A stretch of DNA of 57,199 nt from Nitrospirota bacterium (lineage in GTDB: Bacteria; Nitrospirota; Nitrospiria; Nitrospirales; Nitrospiraceae). Numbering within the stretch: the first letter of the stretch is position 1; each line of letters starts with the position of its first letter. The translations under genes were made by a program, and so were the position numbers. The notes beneath the pieces are model-generated. The model made no database searches. It had not been told where the DNA came from and saw only the letters and a program-made list of their open reading frames with translations. The DNA is taken from NCBI GenBank assembly GCA_018971525.1, contig JAGXAR010000021.1:1-57199 (forward strand), written 5' to 3'. Below are positions 42,909-50,652 of this stretch, piece by piece.

Positions 42909-44684
42909 TTAGAGTGTCTTTCCCTTCCGCTTGTTCGATCGTCTGGTCAGGACCCAACCTTCCAGAAGGACCACACCAAAGGCAATCGCAACCGGATAGA
43001 TGTAGGCTTCACGAGGCGTCGGCGGCTCCAGGAAGGTGTAGTAGAAGGCCGAGACGGCCATCTTCCGTCCAGCGTCGCCATTGTGGCCATCCCAAGCGAA
43101 GAACACAGTGGGGATGTATTGTCCCATTTCGAAGAAGGTATCTTCGTCGTAATCCTGATCCTTCTTATTCCCTAACGGACGCTGAACGATCACCGTCCAT
43201 CGGCCATTCTTCCACTCAGAATGCAGGATTTTGATGTTCTCTTCGTAAGTGTCTCGTTCTTCGAAATCCTTGTCCCATCCGGTACCCTTGAAGGCACGGA
43301 GCGAACCATCCGCTTCCCATTTCACGATGTCGACTGGATACTGTTCGTTGCTGCCGAACAGATACCGCGGCTTAATCGGGGCGGGAAGCTCTTTCCATTT
43401 CACGGCAGTTTCCATGGCGATCGCATCGTTGTAGACCGTGTAGTTATTCTGATGAGAGGCAATAGAACCCTCTTCGCCGGTCTTCGGATCCTGCTCCTTG
43501 ACATCGACATTGACTTGGGTCGGAGCCCAGGGCAACTTCCCCTCGGCTACGCTCTTCGTCCGGTCGTCCCACTGAAACATGAACACAATGTGCTTGTCGT
43601 TGTAGAGCGACTTCACCCAGATATCGTCGATCCGATTTACGAAGTTTCTTGGCTTGTGCGTGATCTGGCCACCCATCGCGACATACCGCCTGGCCCGATT
43701 CTTCCACAGTTCGTGCTCCGGATCTGCCGGAATTTCTCCCTCGACCACTCCTGAGGACACCACAAAGTTGATCTTCGGTTTGTCCGTCAATGGATCGATC
43801 GAGAGGGGCTTCCCATCTGCCTCACGCTCACAGAGCGAGTTCACGAAGTTGGCTATGTGCCAACGTTCTTCGACCGTGCTGTTGTCAGCGAACGATGGCA
43901 TCGGCGTGCCGTTGACTCCGGTCGAAAACGTCCGGAAGATATTTTTGACGTTATAGGGATCTTGCCGGCTGCCCCTGAAGTTCCAGCACTTGTGCCAGTC
44001 GGCCGGCTGGATCGAAAAACCCCAGTCATCTTTCAGATTGAAGGCATTGCCGTCACCGCGGCCTTCAGCGCCGTGACATTCGACGCATTTCTTCTCGACA
44101 ATGAGTTCCGATCCCCTTTTCAAACTATCCTCCGACGCGGCGATCGGCTTAAGGCCCTCCAACTGCAACACGGTCTGGGCCTCAGACTGCTTATCGGTAA
44201 ATTTTCGGTCCTTCACGAGCTGGGTGGTGACGAAAGACAATACTTGGAGCCGTTGCTCTTCCGTCAAAATACCTTCCCAGGACGGCATGGCGGAACCAGG
44301 CAGACCGTGCGTGACAGTCTCAAACAGATCGTTCTGGCCGGGAATGGGTTTCTTGGCATCGAACAACGGCAACTCACCGCTGGCCGTGTGCCGAATCTTG
44401 AACGTCCCCTGGTTGAAGTTGCGGGGACGCGGCCAGAGACGATCGGCACCTGGCCCATCTCCGGCACCATCGACTCCGTGGCACCAGACACACTTGGTGA
44501 AGTAGACCCGCTTTCCTGCTTCGATCATGTCAGCAGAAGGCTCAGGTGCTAATTCGCTCTTCTTGAAGCCCTCAGGAAGGGCATCTTGGGCAAAGGTAAG
44601 GCTCCCGGTGCTTCCGGAGACCAGGATGATTCCGAAGGCAGTTGTGAGGAGCGCTCCCGCCTTCAGACTAAACGAATTCTTCAT
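42909..44684 (-). CDS. Membrane-anchored diheme cytochrome c fused to NxrC-like heme b domain
   Basis: The 591-residue product has a signal segment. Two cytochrome c domains follow, with CVWCH at about residues 65-69 and CVECH at about 200-204. Residues 290-550 resemble the NxrC fold, and a C-terminal span (YPVAIAFGVVLLEGWVLT) precedes a basic tail. The domain order suggests electron flow between the heme b domain and c-type hemes at the membrane. The NxrC lysine position is kept (GRKMAVSAFYYTF), but the CMGQ methionine position reads YLFGSNEQ, so the usual axial Met appears missing. GAGGGAAACC supports the ATG at 44684. It is the last gene of the operon. Confidence 0.87.
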   Translation of the reverse strand: MKNSFSLKAGALLTTAFGIILVSGSTGSLTFAQDALPEGFKKSELAPEPSADMIEAGKRVYFTKCVWCHGVDGAGDGPGADRLWPRPRNFNQGTFKIRHTASGELPLFDAKKPIPGQNDLFETVTHGLPGSAMPSWEGILTEEQRLQVLSFVTTQLVKDRKFTDKQSEAQTVLQLEGLKPIAASEDSLKRGSELIVEKKCVECHGAEGRGDGNAFNLKDDWGFSIQPADWHKCWNFRGSRQDPYNVKNIFRTFSTGVNGTPMPSFADNSTVEERWHIANFVNSLCEREADGKPLSIDPLTDKPKINFVVSSGVVEGEIPADPEHELWKNRARRYVAMGGQITHKPRNFVNRIDDIWVKSLYNDKHIVFMFQWDDRTKSVAEGKLPWAPTQVNVDVKEQDPKTGEEGSIASHQNNYTVYNDAIAMETAVKWKELPAPIKPRYLFGSNEQYPVDIVKWEADGSLRAFKGTGWDKDFEERDTYEENIKILHSEWKNGRWTVIVQRPLGNKKDQDYDEDTFFEMGQYIPTVFFAWDGHNGDAGRKMAVSAFYYTFLEPPTPREAYIYPVAIAFGVVLLEGWVLTRRSNKRKGKTL

Positions 44685-44734
44685 GGTTTCCCTCATGTCG
44701 TAAATCCAGGTTGGCTATAAATTCCCGTGAGCGA

Positions 44735-45772
44735 CTAGTCCCAGGTCCTGGGGTAATACCCCGTGTGCCAATATTCGAACAAGATGACTTTCCAAATTTC
44801 GTCCACAGTCAGATGCTGTTCCCACGGTGGCATCACAGAGGCCCAGGGAAATCCTTCGTTCGGCAACCCGATTCCGCCTTTGGACACGCGCCAGAAAATG
44901 AACGTCTCCTGCAGCTGTGCAATCGTTCCCGGGTCTGTGAAGTTTGCCGGGATCGGATTGAATGCGAAAGCATGGAGACCACGGCCGTTCAGGTTATCAC
45001 CATGGCAGAAGTGGCAGTTTTGGAAAAAGATCTCTCCGCCCTCACGCACATACTTGAGGTACCCTTGAGCATCCTTGTCCCAGGGATTGGCGTTCGGCTT
45101 CATCAAGCGGCCCATGCCCTGCTCCACAATATTTGCATTGGTGTATTCCTGATCGTACTTTCCCTCAGGATTGACACGATACGGGTTCTGGGACGTTTGA
45201 AGGGTATAGGTCTTTCCATGGACCTTGGTGCTGGCCGGTGGCGCAGGATGCACCGTGCGCAACTCGATCGGCTCCTCTGATTTCGGAACCATCGCGTTGT
45301 ATGAGAACCCTCCGATCAAGATTGGCAGAACAATTAGATACGCGTACCGCAACAGCTTGTTCATTCCGGTTTGTGCATCCAGAATGTTCATGATCGGTTG
45401 CTTGAACTTCTTCCAATCCTCTTCGTTCGCGGATACCCACATGAAGACGGCCACGAGGGAGACGGTCCCATACATAGCACGAACACTGAATGGAATCGGC
45501 GGATAGACGCGGAACTTCAGGTACAGGAGAATGAACGCCCAGAAAAGAATCCCCTGCCAGAACCGCGGGAACGTCATTCCCATGGCAGTCATCATGTAGC
45601 TAAGCCCTGCAAAGCCCGCCACGAACAGCGCAAGCTCTAAGAGCATTTGGACCGGCATATACCCTTCGACCAGGCGCACAGTGTTTGACGGAACGATATC
45701 CAAAATCATTCCGACAAGAAGGAGTAGTCCAACTACTCCTATGAGTGCCCCGACTGACATTATTGCTTTCAT
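44735..45772 (-). CDS. Membrane-anchored monoheme cytochrome c
   Basis: The 345-residue protein has about five spans in the first 160 residues. A periplasmic cytochrome c domain follows, with one heme motif, CHFCH, at residues 253-257 and a WASVMPPWEQHLTVDEIW segment carrying the probable distal Met. Such a layout fits a cytochrome subunit that brings electrons to an oxidase. GGGAG precedes the ATG at 45772; the longer frame was not used. It lies between the other two cytochrome genes of the operon. No close named family was recognised. Confidence 0.87.
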   Translation of the reverse strand: MKAIMSVGALIGVVGLLLLVGMILDIVPSNTVRLVEGYMPVQMLLELALFVAGFAGLSYMMTAMGMTFPRFWQGILFWAFILLYLKFRVYPPIPFSVRAMYGTVSLVAVFMWVSANEEDWKKFKQPIMNILDAQTGMNKLLRYAYLIVLPILIGGFSYNAMVPKSEEPIELRTVHPAPPASTKVHGKTYTLQTSQNPYRVNPEGKYDQEYTNANIVEQGMGRLMKPNANPWDKDAQGYLKYVREGGEIFFQNCHFCHGDNLNGRGLHAFAFNPIPANFTDPGTIAQLQETFIFWRVSKGGIGLPNEGFPWASVMPPWEQHLTVDEIWKVILFEYWHTGYYPRTWD

Positions 45773-45815
45773 CGGTGAACTCCCTTTGCTCAACAAATGA
45801 GATAGATAGCCATGA

Positions 45816-47129
45816 TTATGAAATCTTCGGTGGCGGCGAACCCGCTTTCACCTGCGATAGATAATCGACAATCTTTTTCAGAGCGCCTGCGCTCAATTTC
45901 TGCCCGAATACCTTCGGCATCAGATTATCAGGAAATCCTTTTACAACGTATGTACTGGGTGACACCACGGACTCCATGATGTAATCCGAAGTGGTATGCG
46001 CGGTCCCCTTGTATGCTGGATCCTTTATTCGGTTCGGTGCGTTTGTCCCCTCTTCCAGCTTGGGACCCTGAGTGCCAACTGCGCCAGGGATGCCTGGAAT
46101 GGTATGGCAGACTACGCACTGCGCTTTTGCGAAAATCTGATCGACCGGTTCAGATCCGTCAGCCAAGAGCGCGCCTGCCGCAGCTGCCGGCTTGTCTTCC
46201 TGCTGCTTCGGCCGGTCAGCTTCGGGAATAAACTTCTCATACGATTTGATGATCTCTTCGTATGTCGGAGCCTCACGCCCTTCACGAACGTAGAGCCATG
46301 TGTCAACCGCCGCCAGTTCTGGCAACGAGAGCGATATCGGCGGCTTGTGGATCTTAGGCATTGGGCTTTCCTTGTCGTTGGTGCCCTTTACACCGTATCC
46401 CGAAACCACATAGCAGCTAGGACAGGAATGTGACTCGGCAATGTATTCTTGCCCGGTTGTCGCAGTACCACAACCTGGGCATGCTTCCTTCTCGGCATAT
46501 TCACGCTTGGCCGGTTCCCCCTTATGATAATTTGGATCCTCAAGTCGTTCTTTCCCTGCGCGCTCAGGAAGTCCATCAAGGTTCGGGGCACGCTCGCCCA
46601 ACATGCCCTTATGGAAGGCATGGCAGAGTGGACACTGTCCTTTTCCGATTGCACCCTGAACCTTGTTTTGCCCGATGCCGCCGAAAATGATCTTTTCACC
46701 TTCGTCTGCCAACTGTTGAGGCGTCATGGCGTCGAAGACCAACTTCACGTCCGGGGGAGGAAATCCGCCTTCCACCTGTGGTAACCAATTCCCATAACCT
46801 GACAAGGCAGCGGCTACAAGGAACATGAAGCCACCGATCTTGAGCAATGCGGCTTGATTGGGGAAATAGATCCCCATCATGAACGCCAATGCAGTGATGA
46901 TAACTAAGGACACCGGAAGCATCCGGTTTGCTTCATAGAAACTCGTCTTGTAGTTAGCGATCGCCACTAATAACATGCAAGCGGCAATCATGCCGATAAA
47001 GAGCTTGAACGTCGCGCGTTTCTTTGCGACGGGATCGCTAATGGATATCTGGGAATACACGAGGAGCCCTGCAAGAAGAGCGAGTAGCGGCCACCCTATT
47101 GATAGAGCTTCGTTTATCAGAACGCCCAC
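45816..47129 (-). CDS. Membrane-anchored diheme cytochrome c with Cys4 insert
   Basis: The 437-residue protein has four spans in the first 115 residues, then two cytochrome c domains with CPLCH at 166-170 and CVVCH at 338-342. In the first domain an extra segment carries CPGC (217-220) and CPSC (236-239), a rubredoxin-like four-Cys set. At the matching place in the second domain the sequence is SPST, without Cys. The distal Met regions are ESPMPKIHKPP and NLMPKVFG. It begins with GTG preceded by AGGAGG. It should pass electrons to the adjacent bd-like oxidase. Confidence 0.88.
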   Translation of the reverse strand: MGVLINEALSIGWPLLALLAGLLVYSQISISDPVAKKRATFKLFIGMIAACMLLVAIANYKTSFYEANRMLPVSLVIITALAFMMGIYFPNQAALLKIGGFMFLVAAALSGYGNWLPQVEGGFPPPDVKLVFDAMTPQQLADEGEKIIFGGIGQNKVQGAIGKGQCPLCHAFHKGMLGERAPNLDGLPERAGKERLEDPNYHKGEPAKREYAEKEACPGCGTATTGQEYIAESHSCPSCYVVSGYGVKGTNDKESPMPKIHKPPISLSLPELAAVDTWLYVREGREAPTYEEIIKSYEKFIPEADRPKQQEDKPAAAAGALLADGSEPVDQIFAKAQCVVCHTIPGIPGAVGTQGPKLEEGTNAPNRIKDPAYKGTAHTTSDYIMESVVSPSTYVVKGFPDNLMPKVFGQKLSAGALKKIVDYLSQVKAGSPPPKIS

Positions 47130-47209
47130 GATTTAACCTCCTGAGGTTTGGGTAGGAGGGAGGCACGTTCGCCGCGCCTCCTCTCCCCCAACCAAAATCC
47201 TAAAGATGA

Positions 47210-49123
47210 TTAGTGGCCCCCAGCCGGCTGCGGTGCGCCGCCCGGAACCCCTGCCTTTGCTTCAACCGGCGCCTTCTTTATCCCGAGGCTACCGAGCCAG
47301 AAGACAAAGAGGATGCTGACCCAAAAGAACAGCACATTGAATGAAATCATGTTCGCTGCAAACCCTACCGTATGGGTATAAGCCCAGGGAGAGTTGTCAC
47401 GCATGATCTCATTCACGTGCCAGAACAATCGGACGGAGGAGCGGATGTACCCCATCAACCCCATCATCCAGGTAAAGGCCGTTGCAAGCATAATCAAGGC
47501 ATATTGTGATCGAGCAGAAATTTTCCCCCACTCGATGGGCCCCATCTGCTTGGCACCCTTCATCATGACGCCGTTGAGCGCAAACATGAAGAAGAGGCAG
47601 GACAGCGTCGTGGCAACTTGAGGCACTGAGAGACCTACCCGCACGTTAGCCGGGATGTAGTAGCCGTAGATCGCAAGCCAGATAATATTCAAATAGGCGC
47701 ATCCAAAGAAGACGCCCATGAAGATATTGCCGAACTTCGACCAGGACACAGTCGAGACCTTGTTACCTCGCATGTACCAGACAAAGCTCAGTACTGTGGT
47801 GGTGATGATGACGTTGATTCCACCATTCTTGGCCGACATGACGCCATAGTTCCCCAGCACCGGGTGCTGCTGGCCACCCATAGCCTTGAGCTCCGCAGGA
47901 GTCATGACAATCGTGTGCGGGGTAATGAACACCAGGAAGCCGCAAACGAGAAGAAAAACGAGATACTTAATGTAGCGTTGATATTTTTCAGCACCGCGCA
48001 TCCGACCTAGCGCCTGCCAGAGATAATAGTTGGTGCTCAAGAAGAGAATACCGATCATGGTGGCTTGAATAATGAAAAGCCAAGCCAGGAGACCACCCAT
48101 GAGCGTAATCCCCATCTGCTGACGGTAGGCATACACCTCGCGCATCAGCCAGTAACCGGCGAATGGCAAAGGTATCAAGAACGCCACGCCGAGCGCCATG
48201 GCGATGTAGCCCATCCAGTCGTAGTGAGCACGATCCTCGTCCGTCTTGGAAGCCAGGAACTTGTAGGCCGCGTAGGCTGCTACCACACCGCCGCCGAACG
48301 CCATGTTACCCAAAATGCGATGCACGTTGAGCGGATTCCAGAGTGCGGTATGAATGACGTGCCAGATGTTCCCCAGGTACCGGCCCTGCTCATCGACGCC
48401 GGCCGGTGACATCATGAAACCGATCCAGGAATTCGCCAGGAACATGAGTAACGTGCCGATCACGTTCAGGATCACGGACATGCTCAGGTGAATCCACTTG
48501 AGGAACCCTTCTTTCATCTTGTCCCAACCGTAGTAGTAGATGTAAAGGGTTCCGCTCTCGGCCACAAACATCAGTGCATAGATATGCATGACGGGCCGGA
48601 AGATACTGGATAAGTAGCCGAAGAATGCCGGATAGAGCGTCAGGAAGGTGAAGATCAGGATACCGCCAAGAATTGCTGTCAGTGAATAGGCCGTCAAACT
48701 GATTTTGATGAAGTCATAGGCGAGTTGGTCATACCGCTTCGCCATCGCCTTATCCTTCGTCACCACACCCATGAACTCGATGACCATGCAAAAAATTGGA
48801 ACCGCAAGCACGAAACTTCCGTAATAGAGGTGTTGCTGGTTCGCGAACCAGAGCAGCACGCGGCTCTCGAAGTTGTACCGCGGATAATCCCGAGGACCAT
48901 CTGTGGTCTTCGGAGCAGGGGCACCGACAACTATGCCCTCCGTCTTATAATAGACATCTCGCCCTTTCTCGACCTTCGCCTCACCTTCCTTCTTCACCGC
49001 ATCGGGCGCATCCGCGCCAATAGCCAGTGACGGAAGCGAAACGGCGATGGGGAGCAGGAGAAGGCCAATCATCGCGCCCAGCGCCATGATTGAGAACAAC
49101 TTCTTCCCGGCTACTAAACCCAT
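47210..49123 (-). CDS. Cytochrome bd-like oxidase subunit, copy 1
   Basis: The 637-residue protein has about 14 spans and a 60-residue periplasmic N-part after a signal-like segment. It resembles the atypical cytochrome bd-like proteins proposed as the terminal oxidase of Nitrospira. Candidate heme ligands are the His in WFANQQHLYYGSF, the Glu in LMFVAESGTLYIYYY and the His in NPLNVHRILGNM; others are TPHTIVM and HVNEIM. It cannot be told from sequence alone whether O2 is reduced here. The ATG at 49123 is preceded by AAGGAGGTG; the longer frame was rejected. A paralogue lies at 52680-54551. Confidence 0.87.
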   Translation of the reverse strand: MGLVAGKKLFSIMALGAMIGLLLLPIAVSLPSLAIGADAPDAVKKEGEAKVEKGRDVYYKTEGIVVGAPAPKTTDGPRDYPRYNFESRVLLWFANQQHLYYGSFVLAVPIFCMVIEFMGVVTKDKAMAKRYDQLAYDFIKISLTAYSLTAILGGILIFTFLTLYPAFFGYLSSIFRPVMHIYALMFVAESGTLYIYYYGWDKMKEGFLKWIHLSMSVILNVIGTLLMFLANSWIGFMMSPAGVDEQGRYLGNIWHVIHTALWNPLNVHRILGNMAFGGGVVAAYAAYKFLASKTDEDRAHYDWMGYIAMALGVAFLIPLPFAGYWLMREVYAYRQQMGITLMGGLLAWLFIIQATMIGILFLSTNYYLWQALGRMRGAEKYQRYIKYLVFLLVCGFLVFITPHTIVMTPAELKAMGGQQHPVLGNYGVMSAKNGGINVIITTTVLSFVWYMRGNKVSTVSWSKFGNIFMGVFFGCAYLNIIWLAIYGYYIPANVRVGLSVPQVATTLSCLFFMFALNGVMMKGAKQMGPIEWGKISARSQYALIMLATAFTWMMGLMGYIRSSVRLFWHVNEIMRDNSPWAYTHTVGFAANMISFNVLFFWVSILFVFWLGSLGIKKAPVEAKAGVPGGAPQPAGGH

Positions 49124-49203
49124 GGGACACCTCCTTAATGCATTCCGAAAAAGACTCATCACAACTCCCTGCTAGCTCGACTCGTCGCAGAATGGCCCCT
49201 GGC

Positions 49204-49326
49204 CTACTTCCGGAATAGATACCAGTAGTCCAGCCCCTGCGAATCCATCAAAAAGTGGTCAACTGCCGTAAAATAGGCAATGCAAATAACCAGAGACACA
49301 AGCACATAGACAATTGTCTGACCCAT
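49204..49326 (-). CDS. 40-residue single-span membrane protein next to the bd-like oxidase
   Basis: On the minus strand an ATG at 49326, with GGAGG eight bases upstream, opens a 40-codon frame that ends in TAG at 49204. The product starts MGQTIVYVLVSLVICIAYF, a single span, and continues with an Asp/His/Leu/Met stretch and a YWYLFRK end. It lies 80 bases before the oxidase gene. Short single-span proteins such as CydX, CydZ and CcoQ-type subunits stabilise terminal oxidases. The ribosome binding site, position and hydrophobicity suggest the same role here, although no family match is claimed. Confidence 0.75.
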   Translation of the reverse strand: MGQTIVYVLVSLVICIAYFTAVDHFLMDSQGLDYWYLFRK

Positions 49327-49386
49327 CGCATTTCCTCCCTCAAACCTTGCGGACGTTCAAGAAATCCCAACGTGCAGCGGCCTCGT

Positions 49387-49509
49387 TTAACAGGGGCACT
49401 GAATTCCTGCAAACCAATAAAAGAACCACAGACCTACAGCGCAGGTGATGTAGAAAATCATCTTGCCGATTTTGATCTTCATCTCGCTATCTGCCGTTGC
49501 CGTTGCCAT
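49387..49509 (-). CDS. 40-residue single-span membrane protein ending in CPC
   Basis: The ATG at 49509 is preceded by GAAGGAG and opens a 40-codon frame ending in TAA at 49387. The product starts MATATADSEMKIKIGKMIF and has one span (about residues 17-36: MIFYITCAVGLWFFYWFAGI). It ends in CPC, an unusual C-terminus that could bind a metal or be modified. It lies 60 bases before the other 40-residue gene. Both are probably read from the promoter at 49659-49687 together with the oxidase and cytochromes. Confidence 0.75.
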   Translation of the reverse strand: MATATADSEMKIKIGKMIFYITCAVGLWFFYWFAGIQCPC

Positions 49510-49564
49510 CGCGTCTCCTTCTCCTGATAGAAATAATAAGCGCCGAATCAGCTCAGCGAATTTC

Positions 49565-49593
49565 TTGACACACAGATATCCGTATGTTATTCA
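49565..49593 (+). promoter_or_regulatory. Possible promoter of the 34-residue membrane protein
   Basis: TTGACA at 49565-49570 and TATTCA at 49588-49593 are 17 bases apart on the plus strand. The predicted transcript start is about 32 bases before the ATG at 49632. The -10 is weak. Confidence 0.4.
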
Positions 49594-49631
49594 AAATTCC
49601 TTGCCGCACACGAAAAATCAGGGGAAATTCA

Positions 49632-49736
49632 ATGAAAAAAAACTCAAAAGTGTTCGACATTATAGTTTTGGCCGGTATGGTTGTCAATATAATTTTGGCC
49701 GTGTTCCTCATTCTCTACTACTTTGATTTCTTGTAG
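49632..49736 (+). CDS. Possible 34-residue single-span membrane protein
   Basis: A plus-strand ATG at 49632, preceded by AGGGGAA, opens 34 codons ending in TAG at 49736. The product begins MKKNSKVFDIIVLAGM and is one hydrophobic span flanked by lysines, with a YYFDFL end. It runs against the neighbouring operon, and the consensus minus-strand promoter at 49659-49687 lies inside it. So either the sequence carries both functions, or the frame is chance within AT-rich promoter DNA. I consider it plausible only. Confidence 0.4.
   Translation: MKKNSKVFDIIVLAGMVVNIILAVFLILYYFDFL
49659..49687 (-). promoter_or_regulatory. Consensus sigma-70 promoter of the microprotein/oxidase/cytochrome operon
   Basis: On the minus strand TTGACA (49682-49687) and TATAAT (49659-49664) are separated by exactly 17 bases, a perfect match to the consensus. 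The predicted leader runs about 140 bases to the ATG at 49509. It would drive both 40-residue proteins, the bd-like oxidase and three cytochrome genes down to the terminator at 42848-42875. This is the strongest promoter I could find in the window. Confidence 0.8.
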
Positions 49737-49768
49737 GTTTCCTCGTATTTTCCCCTTCAGTTCCTCTC

Positions 49769-50647
49769 CTATTTCATACCCGAAACCGCACAGCGAAACC
49801 CGATCGTTTCATCGCGAAAGTCGGGAACCATCTTGCTACGGCTGGTGATGCGAATATCGCCTCCCGTGGTTGCATACCCCCCCCCTCGAAGCACCCGAAA
49901 TGTGCCATACTCCGGGCTCTGCGGGTTTTGTTCGGGAGCCTCCTTGAAGTAGCTTTCCGCATACCAGTCGGCCACCCACTCCATCACATTTCCTGCCCCA
50001 TCCATGACGCCATACGGGCTCTTATCGGTCAGAACCGAACCGACAGATGCTGTGACATCATGGCCATCCCGCACCCTGGCCCAATTCGCTCCATTGGGCT
50101 GCTCCACATTACCCCAGGGCCAGAGGCGTCCGTCTGTTCCTCGCATAGCCTTCTCCCACTCCGCCTCGGTTGGAAGCCGCTTCCCTTTCCAACGACAATA
50201 GGCCTCCGCATCCTCCCATGACACGTAGACCACGGGCTGATTGATGCCCCGCATCTTGCTCATGTTCTTAGCGTAGCGGGAAGGAGGACCCGACTTACGA
50301 TGTCCGGTCGCCTCGACAAATTGCTGGTATTGAAAGTTGGTCACTTCGTACCGATCAATCGCAAAAGTATCCAGCACCAGCGTGCGTTGGGGCTGTTCAT
50401 CAAAGCCGCCATGATCGGTCCCACGGATGAAAGGTCCTGCCGGAATCGAGACCATTTCTTCACGGACTGGTTCTTCATGAGAATCCTGAGAGGGATCGAG
50501 CGGTTCGGTTGGCGCGGAATCCTGGGAAGTCCCGGGAGACTCTTCAAAGGGAGTCAGCGTGGTGCCACGGATAATTCCTATGATGGGGAGCGCAGCAAGC
50601 GCTAGGACGGCTAGGAGAAACGCGACCTTGAATTTGGTTTCGAGCAT
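49769..50647 (-). CDS. Membrane-anchored SUMF1/FGE-fold protein, copy 1
   Basis: The 292-residue protein has an N-terminal span (residues 8-24: VAFLLAVLALAALPIIG) and a linker. A SUMF1 (formylglycine-generating enzyme) fold domain then starts near MVSIPAGPFIRGTDHGG and ends with GFRCAVSGMK. Typical strands are VTNFQYQQFVEATGH, VYVSWEDAEAYCRWKGKRLPTEAEWEKA and GAGNVMEWVADWYAE. Only the GFRC cysteine and AYC cysteine are evident, so it may not be a true formylglycine oxidase. The fold commonly serves as a binding module. The start follows the stop of the next SUMF1 gene by five bases. Confidence 0.88.
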   Translation of the reverse strand: MLETKFKVAFLLAVLALAALPIIGIIRGTTLTPFEESPGTSQDSAPTEPLDPSQDSHEEPVREEMVSIPAGPFIRGTDHGGFDEQPQRTLVLDTFAIDRYEVTNFQYQQFVEATGHRKSGPPSRYAKNMSKMRGINQPVVYVSWEDAEAYCRWKGKRLPTEAEWEKAMRGTDGRLWPWGNVEQPNGANWARVRDGHDVTASVGSVLTDKSPYGVMDGAGNVMEWVADWYAESYFKEAPEQNPQSPEYGTFRVLRGGGYATTGGDIRITSRSKMVPDFRDETIGFRCAVSGMK

Positions 50648-50652
50648 GTCTG

